From: Chloroflexota bacterium
GTDB lineage: Bacteria > Chloroflexota > Anaerolineae > Promineifilales > Promineifilaceae
Direction of reading: 5' to 3'
NCBI GenBank assembly: GCA_008501785.1
Contig: QQUD01000487.1
Span: forward strand, 1-12,794
Length of the DNA: 12,794 bases
Of this stretch, positions 1-7,312 are shown piece by piece. Position numbers and translations under genes: made by a program. The first letter of the stretch is position 1. Every line of letters starts with the position of its first letter. Under the pieces are notes generated by a model. It was not told the DNA's origin, made no database searches, and saw only the letters and a program-made list of their open reading frames with translations.

Positions 1-266
1 CGGCGCACATTTGGCAGCAGATCGGTGAGACCGCGAACGGCCGTTGTCTTTGCCGTCCCTCTCGGACCAATCAACAACACCCCACCAATGCGCGGGTTAA
101 TCATCGACAGCATCAGCGCTAACTTCATCTCATATTGACCCACAATCGCTAAAAATGGGAACGGCTCAATTTCAGACTGCCCAAAATCCGAATCAGGCAG
201 CTTTAAAATTTTTTGCGACGGTGCTTCTAAAAGAATATCTAGTAAACGGGAACGTGTTTGACTCAT
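1..266 (-). CDS. Magnesium chelatase/MoxR-type AAA+ ATPase, N-terminal part (runs off left edge)
   Basis: The first 88 residues are present; the rest lies beyond base 1. The ATG at 266-264 overlaps the TGA of the upstream thioesterase as ATGA, which points to translational coupling. After a leader of about 38 residues come the segment [12 protein letters not shown] (40-51), then [18 protein letters not shown] (58-75) with a Walker A loop G67-P-R-G-T-A-K73-T74. The run VGQ..MK.AL......PRIGGVL..G.RGTAK is typical of the ChlI/BchI magnesium-chelatase ATPase subunit and its close AAA+ relatives. In phototrophs this subunit drives Mg insertion into protoporphyrin IX; in non-phototrophs homologues serve as general metal-insertion or remodelling ATPases, usually with a VWA-domain partner. 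Nothing else here belongs to bacteriochlorophyll synthesis, so the specific role is open. The family assignment is firm, the substrate is not. Confidence 0.85.
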   Translation of the reverse strand, partial: MSQTRSRLLDILLEAPSQKILKLPDSDFGQSEIEPFPFLAIVGQYEMKLALMLSMINPRIGGVLLIGPRGTAKTTAVRGLTDLLPNVR

Positions 267-739
267 ATATTTCCCTGACGGCGCTGTTCTAAACGGTAAG
301 CCTGCCGCTTTGCTGCCCGTTCAAATCGCGCTTTTTCATCCTCAGTTTCACAGATCAAAGATGGCACTGCCATTGGCTTACCATTTTCATCTAATGCTAC
401 ATACACAAAATAGGCCGTATTGGTATGCGTCACCTTACCAGAAATCACATCCTCAGCCGAGACAACCACCCGCGTTTCCATTGAGGTGCGTCCCACCCAG
501 GTCACCGCAGCCTGCACAGTCACCAAATTGCCAATATGCACCGGCGAGTGAAACGCCATTGAATCAACTGTCACAGTAACTGAGGGGCGACGGGCGTGTT
601 TTGCCGCAGCCATCCCCCCGGCTTCATCACACAGTTTCATCAAAATACCACCATGCACATTGCCCATGGTGTTCGCATCTGCTGGCCCCATCAATTGCGT
701 CAATGTAACTCTGGATTCCTGAATATGTTTTCCTACCAA
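263..739 (-). CDS. Hotdog-fold acyl-CoA thioesterase (YciA/ACOT type)
   Basis: A 158-residue cytosolic protein, the usual length for single-hotdog acyl-CoA thioesterases, which hydrolyse acyl-CoA to free acid and CoA. The family signature is at residues 21-42: [11 protein letters not shown] followed by LCDEAGG. D38 sits where the catalytic acid of YciA-type enzymes lies, and N23/H29-G-G form the conserved N-terminal stretch. The later run [20 protein letters not shown] is also typical of the family. The start codon is TTG (739-737), preceded by a good Shine-Dalgarno AAGGAG a few bases upstream; no nearer ATG has one. The last four bases overlap the start of the AAA+ ATPase. The C-terminus (about 130-158) is a charged helix. 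The acyl chain preference cannot be read from sequence. Confidence 0.9.
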   Translation of the reverse strand: MVGKHIQESRVTLTQLMGPADANTMGNVHGGILMKLCDEAGGMAAAKHARRPSVTVTVDSMAFHSPVHIGNLVTVQAAVTWVGRTSMETRVVVSAEDVISGKVTHTNTAYFVYVALDENGKPMAVPSLICETEDEKARFERAAKRQAYRLEQRRQGNI

Positions 740-816
740 AGGAACTCCTTTTGTAATAATTAAGACCTAACAGATTTTTAGAAACCTAACATTATATAGT
801 AACCGTTCAATTCCAG

Positions 817-880
817 AGGTACGATGCACCCCGCAAACGGCATTTTTATGGCGCATTACTCTAAAAAGTGCGTCGCACCT
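817..880. repeat. Imperfect inverted repeat downstream of the beta-flower gene, possible terminator
   Basis: AGGTACGATGCACC (817-830) pairs with AGTGCGTCGCACCT (867-880), matching at 11 of 14 positions around a 36-base centre. Read on the minus strand, the second arm is itself palindromic (GTGCGACGCAC) and is followed directly by TTTTT. It could therefore act as a weak intrinsic terminator for the gene ending at 896. It might instead be one copy of a dispersed repeat. The thioesterase start lies further downstream on the minus strand. Confidence 0.45.
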
Positions 881-895
881 GAACTTTTAAATTAT

Positions 896-1246
896 CTATT
901 CCATATCTGGTCTTGTTTCTGAAATAAACATGAGTTGTTCTGGATATTCTTCAAACATATCAATAATTTGATGTGGCAAAGATTGCAACATCGGAGCCAG
1001 CGGCATTGAAGCTGGTATTTTTGGACGCTTGGGTCGTGGCGGTGGATTCAGCCGAGGAATATCCCTTGGCTTTGTTCTTTTGCGCAACAATCGCTTATCA
1101 TTACTCAAATATCCAAGGTACATGCCACCAGGATTATAAACTTCCCGGCCCACATTAAACCCAATCCATTCACCATCTACATTAAAAAGATTTCCATCCA
1201 AATAGACGGCTACCCATTCTCCATCCGTACGATAAATTGGAACCAT
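896..1246 (-). CDS. Small protein resembling the 4-fold beta-flower domain, with Pro-rich tail
   Basis: The protein has 116 residues and no signal peptide or membrane segment. Residues 1-53 consist of short repeated beta units: YRTDGEWVAVYLDGNLF, DGEWIGFNVGREVY and GGMYLGYLSNDK, each with an aromatic-Gly-hydrophobic pattern. This matches what I recall of the four-fold beta-flower domain, a small domain of unknown function found in diverse bacteria. Residues 57-80 form a basic, Pro-rich linker (PRLNPPPRPKRPK), followed by a short hydrophobic/acidic helix. The ATG at 1246-1244 has a GGGGA about ten bases upstream as a modest ribosome binding site. It stands alone between two non-coding stretches. 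The fold assignment is from memory of the pattern; the function is unknown. Confidence 0.65.
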   Translation of the reverse strand: MVPIYRTDGEWVAVYLDGNLFNVDGEWIGFNVGREVYNPGGMYLGYLSNDKRLLRKRTKPRDIPRLNPPPRPKRPKIPASMPLAPMLQSLPHQIIDMFEEYPEQLMFISETRPDME

Positions 1247-1274
1247 ACTCGAAAATCCCCACTATTTAAATCAT

Positions 1275-1374
1275 CTAGTACCTCAACTTTATGATTTTGT
1301 AGGGTGAATTGGCAATTCGCCCAGAGTGGCGATTTATCAAATCGCCCTACATTTTTAGAAAGTTACGGTACTAG
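1275..1374. mobile_element. MITE-like palindromic element (~100 bp)
   Basis: The outer arms CTAGTACCTCAACTTT (1275-1290) and AAAGTTACGGTACTAG (1359-1374) are inverted copies matching at 14 of 16 positions. Nested inside is a perfect 7-bp pair TGTAGGG (1298-1304) / CCCTACA (1345-1351). Within that lie two small hairpins, built on GAATT/AATTC (about 1302-1322) and GGCGATTT/AAATCGCC (about 1328-1346). There is no open frame inside. The layout fits a non-autonomous miniature element or a structured extragenic repeat. I see no clear target-site duplication. Confidence 0.6.
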
Positions 1375-1414
1375 TATTGCGCGATTAATAACATAATTGG
1401 TCGTGTAAACCAAT

Positions 1415-1460
1415 AGAAGGCGTTCTGCATTGGTTATAAGCTAACTGCAAAACGCCTTCT
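1415..1460. repeat. Strong hairpin downstream of the AAA ATPase gene
   Basis: AGAAGGCGTTCTGCA (1415-1429) and TGCAAAACGCCTTCT (1446-1460) pair over 15 positions with one mismatch around a 16-base loop. The loop can pair further (GTTA/TAAC). AACCAAT (1408-1414) could compete by pairing with ATTGGTT (1429-1435). It lies about 80 bases past the stop of the minus-strand ATPase gene, so it could end or protect that transcript. No T-run follows on the minus strand, so it is not a canonical intrinsic terminator. The remainder of 1247-1538 holds the MITE-like element and no credible gene. Confidence 0.55.
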
Positions 1461-1538
1461 AGAATAACTTCCGCTCTCCATCCTCTATAGATAATAAGCA
1501 TTATAGTCAGGGAATGAAGGAGAATCAAGTTTTGATTT

Positions 1539-2843
1539 TTAAACGATTGGACCGCGCTCTTCGCGAATTGCATTAATCAGCGTTTTTAAATCACGGCGAT
1601 TTATCCAATATTCAACCAAAGATCGTGCTTTCGATCCCTTTTCATTACCCGACAGTTGTTCAAAATCAAGACCTAGGTCGAAACACAAATCGCGCAATTC
1701 TTCGGTATTAAAATGATGTATTAATGTTTGGCGCAGCAAACGTGGTTCAGGCTTTACACCATTTTGAGCACTATCTTTCTTTTTTTGTTCTGGCTCAAGG
1801 CGTGCATATTGACGAATCCACGATTGAAAAATATTTCCATTGATCATCAATTTTTCATCATTATCTTGTATGAACCCATAATTTTGCATGATCCGAATTG
1901 CTTCGCTGACTTCAACACTGCCATATGGAATTTGATCTAACATCTGCTCGTGAGCAAATGCATACAACAGTTCACGTTGCACTGCGTTTAAGTAGCGCCA
2001 CCATTGGTCAAAATATGGTGAAAAATCGGCCGCTAATTGACGTAGAATGCGGTTCGGTCTGATTTCTTGTTTAGACCGTTTGCGACGAAACCATTGGGCT
2101 GCCGTTGCTTGCAAAAAGAATGGCAGCGTACCAGCTAACTCTCTAATGTTTGCAATATCTCTATCTGTGAAATCAATGCCTGTTCCTTTAATTGGAGAGC
2201 GAATTAATGTCTCAATTTCCGCATCTTCAAGACCAGACAAATAAATGGGGGATGGATAAAAAATATTATAAAACGGAGAAGTTGGTGGCAAACCTACCTG
2301 ACTCCCCAAGAAATATAAATCCCAATATGAAGCGGTGACACAAGCCAAATCATAATCAAGCACGCTTGTCATAGCTCGTAATTCAGTCAAAAAGTCTTGA
2401 TTGAATGTGTCGATTCGCAGCTGGTCAAATTCATCTAATAGCAAAACAATTCGCTTGGTGGCAAATTGACACAAATATGATTCAACATCATACATATTTG
2501 CCTGACCTGGGGGCGATTCTTTCCAAAGTTTGACGGCGCTGGTTTCCCCAAAGGCATTTTTCAGTCGCATCAATAAACGCTGATAGAAATCGTCTGGGGT
2601 TTTGCAAGAGGAAACGTCGATATAGATCATGGTGTAGTCAGCTGGGTTGTTTAAATATCGGGACATGACATCTTTGTGAGCCACATATTGTAAAAACGAT
2701 GTTTTACCGGCTCTGCGCACGCCCAAGATGCTTAAAGATTGCCCCTGTGTGCCACCTATGATTTCGAAAAAACGGATAATTTGATTATAACGGCCGTAAT
2801 AGTCTGCCGGATTCTTAATCGGATGCCCAACAATATAGCTCAT
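1539..2843 (-). CDS. AAA/STAND-type ATPase with C-terminal effector-associated-like domain
   Basis: A 434-residue soluble protein. Residues 1-36 are a lead-in helix region (YYGRYNQIIRFFEII). Walker A is G41-V-R-R-A-G-K47-T48. Walker B is LLLD137-E138 at the end of a hydrophobic strand, followed by a sensor strand near ACVTASYWDL (167-176). A lid follows (SGLEDAEIETLI, 203-214), and then a winged-helix-like region (about 280-345) ending FQSWIRQ, as in ORC/STAND-type ATPases of the ATPase_2/AAA_16 class. After a charged linker (350-366), residues 367-432 form a separate small helical domain with LCFDLGLDFEQLSG and KARSLVEYWINRRDL. I recall this motif on the ends of NLR-like ATPases and caspase-like proteins as an effector-associated (adaptor) domain. 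A ribosome binding site AAGGGG lies eight bases before the ATG. It is the second gene of an operon, 29 bases after the 1398-residue protein, whose own ATPase domain has a matching G-x-R-R-x-G-K-T-S loop. The likely role is an ATP-driven switch in signalling or defence; this is inference. Confidence 0.8.
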   Translation of the reverse strand: MSYIVGHPIKNPADYYGRYNQIIRFFEIIGGTQGQSLSILGVRRAGKTSFLQYVAHKDVMSRYLNNPADYTMIYIDVSSCKTPDDFYQRLLMRLKNAFGETSAVKLWKESPPGQANMYDVESYLCQFATKRIVLLLDEFDQLRIDTFNQDFLTELRAMTSVLDYDLACVTASYWDLYFLGSQVGLPPTSPFYNIFYPSPIYLSGLEDAEIETLIRSPIKGTGIDFTDRDIANIRELAGTLPFFLQATAAQWFRRKRSKQEIRPNRILRQLAADFSPYFDQWWRYLNAVQRELLYAFAHEQMLDQIPYGSVEVSEAIRIMQNYGFIQDNDEKLMINGNIFQSWIRQYARLEPEQKKKDSAQNGVKPEPRLLRQTLIHHFNTEELRDLCFDLGLDFEQLSGNEKGSKARSLVEYWINRRDLKTLINAIREERGPIV

Positions 2844-2872
2844 AAGTATGGCCCCTTATTCCAATACAAGCC

Positions 2873-5800
2873 TTATCTCAATAAAGTACCAAGTGGGTGC
2901 TTTTGTGCCACCCAGCTACGCAATAAATCAAACGAAAGCGAATAAGTATGATCTTTACTCACCAGCGTTGGCTGCCACCCCGTAGCCTCAACAAGACGCC
3001 GTTTTATTTCACGTTCCACCACGGTACGATGCAACAAACCACGACCTTCTAGCCGCTGCAAAGCCAAATTCATCGATTCATCTGTAAACGGTACACCGCG
3101 CAACCGTGAAGCAATATCGCTACGCGCAATAGATTCATTCCCCATATCCGATGTACCGGCTAATGCCGCCATCACGTAATGTTCCTCATGGCTGCTCTCA
3201 TTCCACAGATGCTGCAAATGGCTGTCATCCTCATTCACGATATGTTTAATCGTTTCCCGCACATTTGCAATCGTAATTTCTTTCGTGCGCCGCCCTTCTA
3301 AATTCACATCACTAATGAGCCGATGACAAATAAGCTGACTAAAATAGGGATGGCCGCGTGTTGCCAACCATATTCTATCGACCGCCAAATCATCATAATG
3401 AATCATCGGTGATACGGGTTCACGAATAAGATTTTCGGTATCTTCTCGGGTCAAAGATTTAATTTCACGGCTAATACCAACATGGAAAATAATGCTCCAA
3501 TAATCTTCAACAAGCTGGTTTGTGCCAGCTAGAATAAACGTCATCCGAGAACGATGCTGCATCAGTGAGCGCAAGTATGGAAAAATATCCTGCGTCAACC
3601 GGCCCCGCTCCACACTATCTTGCAGCTGCTCCAATTCATCAATTACCAACACCAATAAACCATTTGCAGGCAGCTTACTTTCAATTTGATCTAAGAAATT
3701 GTCAAAATCGTTAAAAATCGTGCCATTTGGCGACCAGACAGTTGGCAATGTGACATCAATATTTCTTTTTGCCAGATTACGATAGATTTGATGGCTTAAC
3801 CGGGCAAAAAACTCTTGCGTGTCACATCCAGCCAGTCGCTGCAAGTCAATATAGACGGGAAAAATGGGATGCCCTGGATATTCACGAATGGTATGACCCC
3901 TTTTACCGCCAACCAATTGGTACAAGGTCGACGTTTTCCCCATTCGCCGCTGCCCATACAAAATGAGTGTGTGCGGCTGCGTTTTGCCCAACAGATTTTC
4001 TTCTACCCACATAAAGATGTCTTCACGCCCCATGTACAGTGATTCAGAAGCCGGAGTCAGCGGCTTGCCAACCACATAGGGGTTATCAACATGGAACAAA
4101 TTACGAATTTGCGATTTGAATTGGACTGGATTTTCGATAAGCTGCCGATATTCATGGCCGCGCACATCGTAATAAGTGGCCCGGAGCATCAAGCTGCCTT
4201 GTTTCTCTTTGGGCTGCAACCAAAGCGACAATGCAAAATCTTGCCCTGCATCTAGTGTGCCAATTTGAATCGCCGAGGAATCTTTCTCAACTTCGTAAGC
4301 AGATGATGCCAAAACTTCTAGCGTCACATTTTCAATCAAATTGCCAAAGCGTGGGTTCACAAGTTTTCCTACAATTTGTGCCCGTCCACGACTGACAATG
4401 ACATCACTCGATTCCAGTTCAAAATCTAATGGCGTAAAAATCTCTTTATCATCTGATGTCGTGATTTCACCCAAATCTTGCAGGATCATCCGTGTTGTTT
4501 CTGAAATGGGACGATTAGACACCGTACGCAGGCGCTCAATTTCAGCCCGAGATACTAAAATGTTTTCACGATCAGAAGAAAATCGCTGCGCAAAAAAGTC
4601 ATATTCCTCACGGGTCATGGGATGTCGTGGCATCAGTTCGATTTGGAAAATGCGGAACTCATAATCTTTGAACACAAATTGACGCCGGGAGAACTGCCTG
4701 CGTTGCAACGGCTTGTATTCTTTGAGGATGCGATAATCTTTTGGACTTTGCAGACCCAATTCTTCTTTAAGTTCTCGCTGCATGGTACGGGCAAAGGAAT
4801 CGCGGTCTCCTTTTTCATTATCGACTTTGCCACCGACCAGATTAAACATGCCCCAGTTTGCATTCCATTGCAGCAAATATTTTCGTTCTTCACCAACACC
4901 CACTGAGATGAGGGCGAGCGAGCTTTTTTGGCGGAGGCCACTGAGCACGTCGTCGAGTTCTAACGGCCGTTCCATATCCTCCACCGCCCGCTTCCCAGTT
5001 ACCACCGCACAACACAACGCCAGCCGTTTTGCCCACGGATGCCAGGGAGCGCGGCTCAATCCTTGATACTTCAATGCCGTAATGCTGTGGAAGAAAACAG
5101 AAACCGGAAAATGATAGCGGAATCGCTCAGGGCCATACGTTTGCGCAATACGGCGCAGCGAGTGCAAAAAATAGAGCATATTTTCTGAATACAACGGGAA
5201 ATGGGCATAAAGATTATCGTACCATTCCGGTTGGAAATCTCGCAGGCTGGCAATGAAGTCTTCAAAAGGCTTCTTTGCTGCCTGTAGCAACACATTTTCC
5301 ACAAGCAAAGCAAATTGTGTCGCCGTCTCCATATCCCAAATACCTTCATCCACCATATCTTTAAAGAGACGAAAGAAAACGTGGGTACGAAACTCAACTT
5401 CTAATTTTGCTAAATCAAAATAAATATGGCCTGGACGTGCATCAGAAAAGTCAATCAGCCACACGGGTATGTCATCGGTCACTTCAACCAAAATATTGCT
5501 GGTATTTAAATCGCCATGAACAACGGGTGACACCTGTGGAATCGGCATGATCATATCTTCACGCCCAACTTCCCACAGCAAGCAGCGCACATTTTTTATG
5601 GGTGAGATGAATCGACCCGAAGCAAACTCAAAGCCATCTGATTCAAAATTGTAGGATTCGCCGGTTATTTCCGCGATATTTTCGGCTAAAATTGTTTCCT
5701 GTGTATGCCTGACAACACCCCGTACAGCAATGCGCTTCCCCCGCCGAAAAACGGGATGGGTCAACAGTTGGCGTTCCGTTTCTTGCAGCTTGATTTTGAA

Positions 5801-7069
5801 TCGCAATATCGGGTGATTTTTGCCTTTGAGCAATGAGGCGGGATACCGCGTCATCAGATCATCGTGCAGGTACAGCACACCTTCGCGTGTATCGATTTCG
5901 GCAACTTCGAACCCTTTGAGGATGATGGTGGGAAAACGGCCGTTTCTCATCTCCTCATTTATTGCCTGCAAAGTCTCATTCCCAGGAACAGCCGATAACG
6001 TAGTCAACTCATCCGCTGAAAACACAAAATCTACATCGCCATATTCCTCGTCAGGCGTCACCAACTCCGCATCTTCAAGCGTCAAATAAGTAGGTAACAC
6101 CCGCGAATACAACGGTGCCCAATATCGCAGCTCCGTGTCACTACTGCCAGCATAAAGTTGTTCCAAACTAACCCGCAGCTGCTCCAACACCTTATCGATC
6201 AAATCCTTGCGCACCCGATTTTGATCAGACAAAAACTCAGTCAGCGTAATCGCATCATGATTAGAACCAGCCAATGTATAACAAGCCCCAGCCAAATGCT
6301 CACCCCGAATCAGTTTGCCTTGAATTTGCCCAATTTGCCGGTTCAGCCGTGGTTGAATCAATCGTTCTTGCTTTTCCCGCCCAGATTCCAAACGGTCTGC
6401 CACATCAATCTTTAAAATCCGCTTCAACTGATGCTCTGGCTTCACACGATAAATGCGAGAGCCGCTAAACCCTTGATCCATCCTAAAAATTTGCACGACA
6501 TCGCTGCCAGCAAACAAACGCTTAATAATAAATCGTTCTTCAGGATTCTTTTTCAATGCCTCCAAATCAGCATAAGTTAAACCAGGTTCAATACGAGGTT
6601 TAATGCCATTATCACCAAACCGTTGAAAAATCGCACCCCAATCTGTAGGCGAAAAAACGTGCTGTTGAATTTGTTCTGGGAGATGAGACACTTTTTTCGA
6701 ATGCTTCGTAAAATGCCAAATTGCGCCATCCCGCAGCAAATTGCGCATCTTGTCATCAGCACTATTCGTAAAAACAACGATGGGCAGTCTCGGTCGAATT
6801 TCTAGCGCCTGGGTAATAAAAAGCGTAATTTCAGGCAGTGGATCATAATCTGCATCAATAAACACAAGATCAATATCCCGATTCCGAAATACAATATCCA
6901 GTGCCAACGCCAGCTTTTCTTCGATGAAATATTTAAACAATTGACCGTGTGCCAGCACATTTTCAGGAAATGGCCCATCAGAAGGCGCATTCAAATGTGC
7001 AAATTGCCCACCCACACAAAGCGTTTTTAATTTAATTGCCCCACGAAACAATCCAGTTTTCTGCATCAT
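2873..7069 (-). CDS. Giant multidomain protein: receiver-like, kinase-like, Nudix, beta-sandwich and AAA/STAND ATPase
   Basis: I place the start at the ATG 7069-7067 (1398 residues) because GGAGGGAGG ends seven bases upstream; an in-frame ATG at 7105 lacks such a site. Domains, in this numbering: (1) about 15-125, receiver-like, with VFID72 as the phospho-acceptor position, T101 and K122, but VGG where the acidic pair should be. (2) About 198-620, a kinase/aminoglycoside-phosphotransferase-like fold: Gly-rich QGFSGSR (199-205), LK220, catalytic H518-G-D520...N525 and ID540-F. About 230 residues are inserted between the lobes, including an OB-like stretch near 444-468. (3) About 716-848, Nudix hydrolase, with G746 and E752 then RELKEELGL (765-773). 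(4) About 878-988, a beta-sandwich of CARDB/Ig type. (5) About 1010-1398, an ATPase: Walker A G1039...K1045-T, Walker B VID1144-E1145, sensor N1184 in AGTN, TRGHPYF, and a winged-helix-like end with FDLLRSWV. No signal peptide is seen. It leads an operon with the 434-residue ATPase. A similar kinase-like domain may be the one named ternary-complex-associated domain 9 in predicted conflict systems; that is from memory. Function unknown. Confidence 0.8.
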   Translation of the reverse strand: MMQKTGLFRGAIKLKTLCVGGQFAHLNAPSDGPFPENVLAHGQLFKYFIEEKLALALDIVFRNRDIDLVFIDADYDPLPEITLFITQALEIRPRLPIVVFTNSADDKMRNLLRDGAIWHFTKHSKKVSHLPEQIQQHVFSPTDWGAIFQRFGDNGIKPRIEPGLTYADLEALKKNPEERFIIKRLFAGSDVVQIFRMDQGFSGSRIYRVKPEHQLKRILKIDVADRLESGREKQERLIQPRLNRQIGQIQGKLIRGEHLAGACYTLAGSNHDAITLTEFLSDQNRVRKDLIDKVLEQLRVSLEQLYAGSSDTELRYWAPLYSRVLPTYLTLEDAELVTPDEEYGDVDFVFSADELTTLSAVPGNETLQAINEEMRNGRFPTIILKGFEVAEIDTREGVLYLHDDLMTRYPASLLKGKNHPILRFKIKLQETERQLLTHPVFRRGKRIAVRGVVRHTQETILAENIAEITGESYNFESDGFEFASGRFISPIKNVRCLLWEVGREDMIMPIPQVSPVVHGDLNTSNILVEVTDDIPVWLIDFSDARPGHIYFDLAKLEVEFRTHVFFRLFKDMVDEGIWDMETATQFALLVENVLLQAAKKPFEDFIASLRDFQPEWYDNLYAHFPLYSENMLYFLHSLRRIAQTYGPERFRYHFPVSVFFHSITALKYQGLSRAPWHPWAKRLALCCAVVTGKRAVEDMERPLELDDVLSGLRQKSSLALISVGVGEERKYLLQWNANWGMFNLVGGKVDNEKGDRDSFARTMQRELKEELGLQSPKDYRILKEYKPLQRRQFSRRQFVFKDYEFRIFQIELMPRHPMTREEYDFFAQRFSSDRENILVSRAEIERLRTVSNRPISETTRMILQDLGEITTSDDKEIFTPLDFELESSDVIVSRGRAQIVGKLVNPRFGNLIENVTLEVLASSAYEVEKDSSAIQIGTLDAGQDFALSLWLQPKEKQGSLMLRATYYDVRGHEYRQLIENPVQFKSQIRNLFHVDNPYVVGKPLTPASESLYMGREDIFMWVEENLLGKTQPHTLILYGQRRMGKTSTLYQLVGGKRGHTIREYPGHPIFPVYIDLQRLAGCDTQEFFARLSHQIYRNLAKRNIDVTLPTVWSPNGTIFNDFDNFLDQIESKLPANGLLVLVIDELEQLQDSVERGRLTQDIFPYLRSLMQHRSRMTFILAGTNQLVEDYWSIIFHVGISREIKSLTREDTENLIREPVSPMIHYDDLAVDRIWLATRGHPYFSQLICHRLISDVNLEGRRTKEITIANVRETIKHIVNEDDSHLQHLWNESSHEEHYVMAALAGTSDMGNESIARSDIASRLRGVPFTDESMNLALQRLEGRGLLHRTVVEREIKRRLVEATGWQPTLVSKDHTYSLSFDLLRSWVAQKHPLGTLLR

Positions 7070-7207
7070 GTATTTACCTCCCTCCATTTCATATGAGGGA
7101 AACATGTAATTGATGATTTTCAGGGTGCATATAGGTCTACACTTCGCTGAAAACGAAGCCTCTTAAATGCATCACAAAACCGAAAAACAATGTTAAGGTC
7201 TTGTCCA

Positions 7208-7312
7208 TCACATCTTTATCCAATTAGGGTACTTCTTATAAAAATTAGCAATCAGTTTTGAACGCTCGTTTGCTGGCGGCAAGGTTAGAAATAATCGCAA
7301 GCGTTCTCTTAA
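7208..7312 (-). pseudogene. Possible relic coding fragment (34 codons) in the AT-rich gap
   Basis: Between a TAA at 7315-7313 and a TGA at 7210-7208 the minus strand reads as a 34-residue stretch of natural-looking composition, including RERLRLFLTLPPANERSKL and ending FYKKYPNWIKM. There is no start codon with a ribosome binding site, and I do not recognise it. It could be a gene remnant left after mobile-element damage, or chance. The rest of 7070-7325 is AT-rich leader of the operon, including a small hairpin CTTCG/CGAAG (7142-7158). No promoter there is convincing. Confidence 0.2.

Noticed and set aside
1..266. Evidence for bacteriochlorophyll synthesis
   Set aside because: Only a ChlI/MoxR-type N-terminus is visible. 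Such ATPases are common in non-phototrophs, and no other pigment gene is present.
1385..1573. A 62-codon minus-strand frame crossing the end of the ATPase gene
   Set aside because: It runs through the hairpin region, lacks a ribosome binding site and overlaps the real C-terminus in another frame.
4633..5397. Several 90-110 codon frames on both strands inside the giant gene
   Set aside because: All are shadows of the 1398-residue frame, with no start signals or recognisable domains.
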